A stretch of DNA of 32,890 nucleotides from Acidobacteriota bacterium (GTDB lineage Bacteria; Acidobacteriota; Blastocatellia; HR10; J050): NCBI GenBank assembly GCA_003696865.1, contig RFHM01000227.1, forward strand, positions 1-32,890, read 5' to 3'. The notes under the pieces were generated by a model, which searched no databases, was not told where the DNA came from, and worked only from the letters and a program-made list of their open reading frames with translations. Both the position numbers and the translations under genes were made by a program. This document shows positions 27,986-32,890 of this stretch, in pieces (position 1 is the first letter of the stretch; every line of letters begins with the position of its first letter).

Positions 27986-28810
27986 TCACTCCGGCGCGTC
28001 TTTGTCCCGCCAGGCGGCCATCTGATCGATGTCCGGCATGCCGACGATGTGATAGCCTCCGTCGACGTGAATGACCTCCCCGGTGATCCCACGAGAGAGG
28101 GAACTGCAGAGAAAGAGCGCTGTATCGGCGACTTCGCTGGGATCGGTATTCCGCCGGAGAGGGGCCAGTTGCGCATACATACCGAGCATGCGCGAAAACC
28201 CCGAGACGCCGGCGGCGGCCAGCGTTTTGATGGGACCGGCAGAGATAGCATTGACGCGAATCCCCCGAGGGCCGAGGTAGTACGCCAGATAGCGAACGGT
28301 CGATTCCAGCGCGGCCTTGGCCACTCCCATGACGTTGTAATTGGGAACGGCCCGCTCGCCTCCCAGATAGGTCATGGTGACGATGCTGCCGCCACCTCGC
28401 GTTTCCATCAACGGGAGCGCGCGGCGAGCCATGCCGATGAGCGAATAGACGCTCACCTCGTGAGCGATCCCGAACCCCGCACGCGTCGTCTGGACGAAAT
28501 CGCCCTCCAGATCTTCGCGCGGCGCATAGGCGATGGAATGGACGAGGAAATCCAATCCCCCGAACTCGCGTCCAACAGCCTCAAACACGGCATCGAGTTC
28601 ATCATCCCGGGTGACGTCGCAGGGGAGAATCAACGGGCGTTCCAATTGCCCGACGAGTTCGCGGACTTTTCGCTCCAATCGTTCGTTCTGATAAGTGACG
28701 GCCAGCCGGGCCCCCGCCTGAGCGACGGCCTGAGCGATGGCCCAGGCGATGCTCCGTTTATTGGCGATGCCGAAAATGAGTCCCGTTTTCCCTTCCAGCA
28801 TAGCCGTCAA
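27986..28810 (-). CDS. fabI: Enoyl-[acyl-carrier-protein] reductase (NADH)
   Basis: LEGKTGLIFGIANKRSIAWAIAQAVAQAGARLAVTYQNERL, DFLVHSIAYAPREDLEGDFVQTTRAGF, TMTYLGGERAVPNYNVMGVAKAALES, GIRVNAISAGPIKTLAAAGVSGF, VIHVDGGYHIVGM. The track start is TTG (28810); the ATG at 28801 is an alternative. Confidence 0.95.
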   Translation of the reverse strand: MTAMLEGKTGLIFGIANKRSIAWAIAQAVAQAGARLAVTYQNERLERKVRELVGQLERPLILPCDVTRDDELDAVFEAVGREFGGLDFLVHSIAYAPREDLEGDFVQTTRAGFGIAHEVSVYSLIGMARRALPLMETRGGGSIVTMTYLGGERAVPNYNVMGVAKAALESTVRYLAYYLGPRGIRVNAISAGPIKTLAAAGVSGFSRMLGMYAQLAPLRRNTDPSEVADTALFLCSSLSRGITGEVIHVDGGYHIVGMPDIDQMAAWRDKDAPE

Positions 28811-29007
28811 ACAATATCAATCGATGGCGGCAGCGTCAAGCGCCATCGGGTGTTGAGATCCGACTGCGCGCTTCGATGCCATCCAGACGGTGGACGATGC
28901 CATCATCGCCTCGCGGATGGCCTGTGGCGGTTGGCCTCATGATACGGTCATGTTCGCCAGGGCGCCGCCGCCCGCTCTGCCTGCGCGGTGGAGAGGGACG
29001 AGAGACG

Positions 29008-29035
29008 GTTGATTTTTTCCCCGAACGACGTACAA
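29008..29035 (+). promoter_or_regulatory. Putative sigma70-like promoter (TTGATT-N16-TACAAT) for the alpha/beta hydrolase gene
   Basis: TTGATT 29008-29013, TACAAT 29030-29035, just upstream of the hydrolase start codons at 29055/29073. Confidence 0.45.
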
Positions 29036-29054
29036 TCTCATCCCTCCACCCCAC

Positions 29055-30080
29055 ATGCGGCGAAGTACGATCATGATGAAGAGGTGGATACACGCTTGGG
29101 AACGCGCCCTCTATCGTCGTGATGACAATCGGCGCGTCGGCCCATTCGCCTGGGGACTGGATCATCTGGGAATCGAGGGGGAGAACCCCGATCCCCGCCA
29201 TCGGCTCCATCGCTTCGTTGAACGAACGCTCCGAAACAGCGATGCCTTCTTCACTCCGCCGCCCGCCATCACCTTCCATTACCAGGATGGACGATTGACG
29301 TTCCTCAGTCCCATCCAATCCCCGTGGCCGGAGAATAACCGCGTCTGGGCCGACTTCTTCCCGGCCTCATCGACGGGGCCGGCGGCCATCGTCTTACCCC
29401 ATTGGAACGCGCGACCGCACGCCTACGTGGCGCTCTGTAAATGGCTCAATGCCTGCCGGATTTCGGCGCTGCGACTCACGCTCCCTTACCACGAAGCGCG
29501 CAAGCCCGCTCATCTGGAGCGCGCCGACTATCTGATCAGCGCCAATATCGGACGCACGATTCAGGCCTGCCGGCAATCGGTTCTGGAGGCGCGACTGGCC
29601 GCCGACTGGCTCATCGAACGAGGCTACCACCCGGTGGGCATCGTGGGCACGAGCATCGGCTCCTGCATTGCCTTCCTCACCTTCGCCCACGATGACCGGT
29701 TTCGCGTGGGCGTATTCAATCACGTCTCCTCCTACTTCGCCGACGTCGTCTGGAAGGGATTGACCACTCAACACGTGCGCCGGAGCCTGGAACCTCACGT
29801 CGAGTTGGAGGAATTGCGGCAGTTCTGGTCGGTCATCAGTCCGCACGTTTACGTTCCCCGCCTCCGCCGGATGTCGCGCAAAGCCCTGCTCATCTCGGCA
29901 CGATACGACCTCTCCTTCCCACCCTCACTCACGGCCGCGTTTCATCGGGAACTCGATCGCTGGAACGTGCCGTATGATACGGTCATCCTCCCCTGTGGAC
30001 ACTATACCAGCGGCGTCTTCCCATTCAAATATCTCATCGGCTTCTCCATCGTCACCTATCTCCGCCGCCATTTGCGTTGA
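29055..30080 (+). CDS. Alpha/beta hydrolase, ABHD18/DUF2048-like
   Basis: 341-aa ORF with nucleophile-elbow motif VGIVGTSIGSCIAFL (GxSxG), PAAIVLPHWNARPHAYVALCKWLNACRISALRLTLPYHEARKP, late Asp/His contexts SARYDLSFPPSL and LPCGHYTSGVFPFKYLIG. Start may be an internal ATG (MMKRW). Confidence 0.8.
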   Translation: MRRSTIMMKRWIHAWERALYRRDDNRRVGPFAWGLDHLGIEGENPDPRHRLHRFVERTLRNSDAFFTPPPAITFHYQDGRLTFLSPIQSPWPENNRVWADFFPASSTGPAAIVLPHWNARPHAYVALCKWLNACRISALRLTLPYHEARKPAHLERADYLISANIGRTIQACRQSVLEARLAADWLIERGYHPVGIVGTSIGSCIAFLTFAHDDRFRVGVFNHVSSYFADVVWKGLTTQHVRRSLEPHVELEELRQFWSVISPHVYVPRLRRMSRKALLISARYDLSFPPSLTAAFHRELDRWNVPYDTVILPCGHYTSGVFPFKYLIGFSIVTYLRRHLR

Positions 30081-30120
30081 TCGGCGTCACGGTCCGATCG
30101 CCGGAGCGGCGCGTTTCGCC

Positions 30121-30149
30121 TTGACGAAGACCGGCCGAGCGGATAACAT
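30121..30149 (+). promoter_or_regulatory. Putative sigma70-like promoter of the tetR gene (TTGACG-N17-TAACAT)
   Basis: TTGACG 30121-30126, 17-nt spacer, TAACAT 30144-30149. Confidence 0.5.
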
Positions 30150-30162
30150 AGAGGCGATGAAT

Positions 30163-30188
30163 TTTGAACTTTTGTTCAAATTTTGAAC
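30163..30188. promoter_or_regulatory. Putative autoregulatory operator: three 7-bp half-sites TTTGAAC-N4-GTTCAAA-N1-TTTGAAC
   Basis: Plus strand tttgaacttttgttcaaattttgaac. Both adjacent pairs are perfect inverted repeats. It lies between the putative promoter and the tetR ATG (30199). Confidence 0.6.
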
Positions 30189-30198
30189 ATGGATTTGA

Positions 30199-30834
30199 AT
30201 GATGACCAAGGATCGGCGACGCCTCAAAATCGAGCGGAAGAAGGTGGAGATTCTCCAGAGTGCCGCCGAAGCATTCGGGCGTAACGGGTACTTGGCCACC
30301 ACCATGGAGGAGATCAGCAAGAAGCTGTTGATGACCAAGGGGAGCCTCTACTATTACTTCAAGAACAAGGAAGAGATCCTCTACTTCTGCCAGGATTATT
30401 CGCTCAGCCGATTGCTCGACCTCCTGAAGGAGGTCAATGCCCTGGATGCGCCCCCGGATGAGAAGCTCCGATGGCTCATCGTTCGTCAAATCAGCATCAT
30501 CCTGGACGAACTCAAGGCCGCGGCCATGCATGCCGACTTCCAGATGCTCTCGCCCAAGCTTCTCCGCAAGGTCATCCGCAAGCGCGATCGATATGAGCGG
30601 GGCGTGCGGGCCATCATCCAACGAGGAATCGATGAGGGCATATTCGTACCCTACGATCCCAAGATGGTGACCTTCGCCATTCTGGGAGCGATCAATTGGA
30701 CGGTGAAATGGTTCTCCCCAGGTGGGCCCATGACGGCCGAGGAGATCGGAGAGCGTTTCGCCGATTACCTCATTCGCGGTCTGAAGAAGAGGAGAGGTCC
30801 GGCCAAGCCGAGAAAGAGTTCGTTCGAGGCCTGA
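30199..30834 (+). CDS. TetR/AcrR family transcriptional regulator
   Basis: RRLKIERKKVEILQSAAEAFGRNGYLATTMEEISKKLLMTKGSLYYYFKNKEEILYFCQDY is a typical TetR helix-turn-helix. Confidence 0.95.
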   Translation: MMTKDRRRLKIERKKVEILQSAAEAFGRNGYLATTMEEISKKLLMTKGSLYYYFKNKEEILYFCQDYSLSRLLDLLKEVNALDAPPDEKLRWLIVRQISIILDELKAAAMHADFQMLSPKLLRKVIRKRDRYERGVRAIIQRGIDEGIFVPYDPKMVTFAILGAINWTVKWFSPGGPMTAEEIGERFADYLIRGLKKRRGPAKPRKSSFEA

Positions 30835-30871
30835 CGGGCGGCCGTCCCTCTCCCCATGGAGAGATGGGATT

Positions 30872-31375
30872 ATGGATAAACAGCTCATCACCTTGCGCGT
30901 CAATGGAGAAGTCCATGAACTGGCCATTCCCGTGCATAAGACCCTGCTGGAGGTCCTCCGCGAGGATCTTCATCTCACGGGGACGAAGCACGGATGCGAA
31001 CTCGGCGAATGCGGAACGTGCACGGTGCTCGTCGATGGTCAGCCCGTGCTGTCCTGTTTGGCGCTGGCCATCGAATGGCAGAATCGCGATATCGTGACCG
31101 TGGAAGGACTGGCCGACGGGCCTCGGCCACATCCACTCCAGCAAGCGTTCGCCGAACTCGGCGCGGCCCAATGCGGGTATTGCATCCCGGGCACGCTCCT
31201 CACGGCAAAGGCGTTGCTGGACCACAATCCTCGACCGACGCGCCAGGAGATCAAAGAGGCATTGTCGGGCAATCTGTGTCGCTGCACGGGCTATATAAAA
31301 ATCATTGAAGCGGTGGAACTCGCCGCCCAACGCATGGCCGCTCAGACGGAGGCCGTCCAATCGGCGGCCCGTTGA
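30872..31375 (+). CDS. (2Fe-2S)-binding small subunit of a xanthine-dehydrogenase-family molybdenum hydroxylase (HcrC/CoxS-like)
   Basis: GTKHGCELGECGTCTVLVDGQPVLSCLALA and QCGYCIPGTLLTAKALLDHNPRPTRQEIKEALSGNLCRCTGYIKIIEAVELAA, the two 2Fe-2S motifs of this family. Confidence 0.95.
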   Translation: MDKQLITLRVNGEVHELAIPVHKTLLEVLREDLHLTGTKHGCELGECGTCTVLVDGQPVLSCLALAIEWQNRDIVTVEGLADGPRPHPLQQAFAELGAAQCGYCIPGTLLTAKALLDHNPRPTRQEIKEALSGNLCRCTGYIKIIEAVELAAQRMAAQTEAVQSAAR

Positions 31376-31390
31376 TCGAAGGAGGTGATT

Positions 31391-32890
31391 ATGGCTGATA
31401 AGACGCCGTTTTCCGTCGTTGGGAAGCCGCTCCCTAAAGTCGATGCCTGGGCCAAGTGCGCGGGCGAGACCATCTATGCGGATGACTTGAACCTGCCGCG
31501 GATGCTCTATGGAAAGCTCCTTCGCAGTCCACATCCGCATGCGATCATCAAACGTATTGATACCCGTCGAGCGCGGGCGCTCCCCGGTGTTCACGCGGTG
31601 ATCACCGGCGAGGATCTCCCCATCAAGTTCGGTATTCTTCCCGTCAGTCAAGACGAAGAAGCGCTGGCTCGAGAGAAGGTCAGGTACATTGGCGATCCCG
31701 TCGCCGCCGTGGCGGCCGTGGATGAGGAAACGGCCGAAGAGGCCTTGAAGCTCATCGATGTCGAGTATGAACTCCTTCCGGCGATCACCTCGATCGACGA
31801 GGCGCTGGCCGAGAGCGACAACCGCATTCACGATTACAACAAGGTGGGGAACATTCAAAAGGCCGTATCCCTGGAGTTCGGCGATGTCGAAGAAGGATTC
31901 GCCGAAGCCGATTACATCCGCGAGGACATTCTCTTCTACCAGGGAAGCACCCATCTTCCCATGGAGCAACACGCCGCCGTGGCCGCGTATGGACCGGACG
32001 GAAAACTCACGCTGTGGAGCTCGACGCAAACGCCTCACTATGTTCATCGCGCGCTGGCCAAGGTCCTGGAGATGCCTCCCAGTCATATTCGCGTCATCGC
32101 CACGCCCGTCGGCGGCGGGTTCGGGGGCAAGAGCGATCCTTTCTCTCACGAGATCGTGGCCGCCAAGCTCTCCATGCTCACTGGGCGACCGGTCAAGATC
32201 ACGCTCACGCGAGAGGAGGTTTTCTACGCTCATCGCGGTCGTCATCCCGTCCTCATGTGGGTGAAAACCGGCGTCAAGAGAGACGGGGCGATCACGGCGA
32301 TGCACTTTAAGACCTTCCTCGACGGCGGCGCCTATGGGAGCTATGGCGTGGCCAGCACGTATTACACCGGCGCTCTGCAAACGGTGACCTACAAGATCCC
32401 CCGGTACAAGTTCGAGGGCATGCGCGTGTTCACCAACAAGCCCCCCTGTGGCCCCAAGCGGGGACACGGCACTCCTCAGCCCCGCTACGCTCTGGAGGTC
32501 CACCTGGATAAGATCGCCGAGGACCTGGGTCTCGACCCCGTTGACATCCGTCGGCGGCATCTGGTCGACGAGAACTCGCTGACCGTCAACTGGCTTCGCA
32601 TCACCACGTGTGGTCTGAAAGAATGCATCGACAAGGTGATCCAAGCGTCCGGCTTTCGGCAAAAGTTCCGTCGCTTGCCCTTCGGCAAAGGCGTCGGATT
32701 CGCCTGCAGCTCGTATCTGAGCGGAGCCGGATTGCCCATCTATTGGAATCACATGCCTCATTCCGGCGTGCAGATCAAAATCGATCGCGGAGGTGGAGTG
32801 GCCGTCTTCTGTGGGAGCATCGATATCGGCCAGGGATCGGATTCCATCCTCGCCTACGTGGTGGCCGAGATTCTGGGCATTCGACCAGAA
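31391..32890 (+). CDS. Molybdopterin-binding large subunit of a molybdenum hydroxylase, 4-hydroxybenzoyl-CoA reductase alpha (HcrA)-like; truncated at the window end
   Basis: ATG at 31391 after AAGGAGGTGATT. Translation MADKTPFSVVGKPLPKVDAWAKCAGETIYADDLNLPRMLYGKLLRSPHPHAIIKRID...FGILPVSQDEEALAREKVRYIGDPVAAVAAVDEETAEEAL...STQTPHYVHRALAKVLEM...GGGFGGKSDPF...KPPCGPKRGHGTPQPRYALEVHLDKIAEDLGLDP...CGSIDIGQGSDSILAYVVAEILGIRPE. No stop before 32890. Confidence 0.93.
   Translation, partial: MADKTPFSVVGKPLPKVDAWAKCAGETIYADDLNLPRMLYGKLLRSPHPHAIIKRIDTRRARALPGVHAVITGEDLPIKFGILPVSQDEEALAREKVRYIGDPVAAVAAVDEETAEEALKLIDVEYELLPAITSIDEALAESDNRIHDYNKVGNIQKAVSLEFGDVEEGFAEADYIREDILFYQGSTHLPMEQHAAVAAYGPDGKLTLWSSTQTPHYVHRALAKVLEMPPSHIRVIATPVGGGFGGKSDPFSHEIVAAKLSMLTGRPVKITLTREEVFYAHRGRHPVLMWVKTGVKRDGAITAMHFKTFLDGGAYGSYGVASTYYTGALQTVTYKIPRYKFEGMRVFTNKPPCGPKRGHGTPQPRYALEVHLDKIAEDLGLDPVDIRRRHLVDENSLTVNWLRITTCGLKECIDKVIQASGFRQKFRRLPFGKGVGFACSSYLSGAGLPIYWNHMPHSGVQIKIDRGGGVAVFCGSIDIGQGSDSILAYVVAEILGIRPE

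Noticed and set aside
28836-29318. 160-aa minus-strand ORF overlapping the start of the alpha/beta hydrolase
   Set aside because: Low-complexity Arg/Gly/Pro-rich translation, no motif, overlaps a well-supported gene and its promoter.
30770-32761. 663-aa minus-strand ORF
   Set aside because: Antisense of the molybdenum hydroxylase subunits, which have unambiguous cofactor motifs.

Overview
GC-rich bacterial chromosomal window, probably from an Acidobacteriota-like genome; that is an inference from gene content, not tested. It is densely coding and mostly housekeeping or conserved metabolic genes. No rRNA, tRNA, CRISPR array, transposase or phage module was recognised.

Order of genes: penicillin acylase family (-, truncated at the left edge), lnt (-), SPOR-domain protein (-), slipin/SPFH (-), NfeD/ClpP-class protease (-), korA-korB 2-oxoacid:ferredoxin oxidoreductase (+), unknown 260-aa protein (-), polyprenyl diphosphate synthase (-), TatD nuclease (-), metG (-), larC (-), Sir2 (-), deoC (+), CRTAC1-type FG-GAP/ASPIC-UnbV protein (+), TMTC-like membrane TPR protein (+), quinone-oxidoreductase-like MDR (-), HAD hydrolase (-), hutH (-), small zinc-ribbon protein (-), DUF72 (-), fabI (-), ABHD18-like alpha/beta hydrolase (+), TetR regulator (+), and two molybdenum-hydroxylase subunits resembling 4-hydroxybenzoyl-CoA reductase (+, truncated at the right edge).

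I found no clear-cut new defence or mobile system. The observations most worth a second look are: (i) DeoC with an N-terminal amphipathic extension resembling a microcompartment encapsulation peptide; (ii) a three-half-site TTTGAAC operator array between a sigma70-like promoter and the tetR gene; (iii) a Cys-rich small protein translationally coupled to hutH; (iv) an unknown protein coupled by GTGA overlap to a polyprenyl synthase; (v) an inverted repeat centred on the putative metG -10 box.
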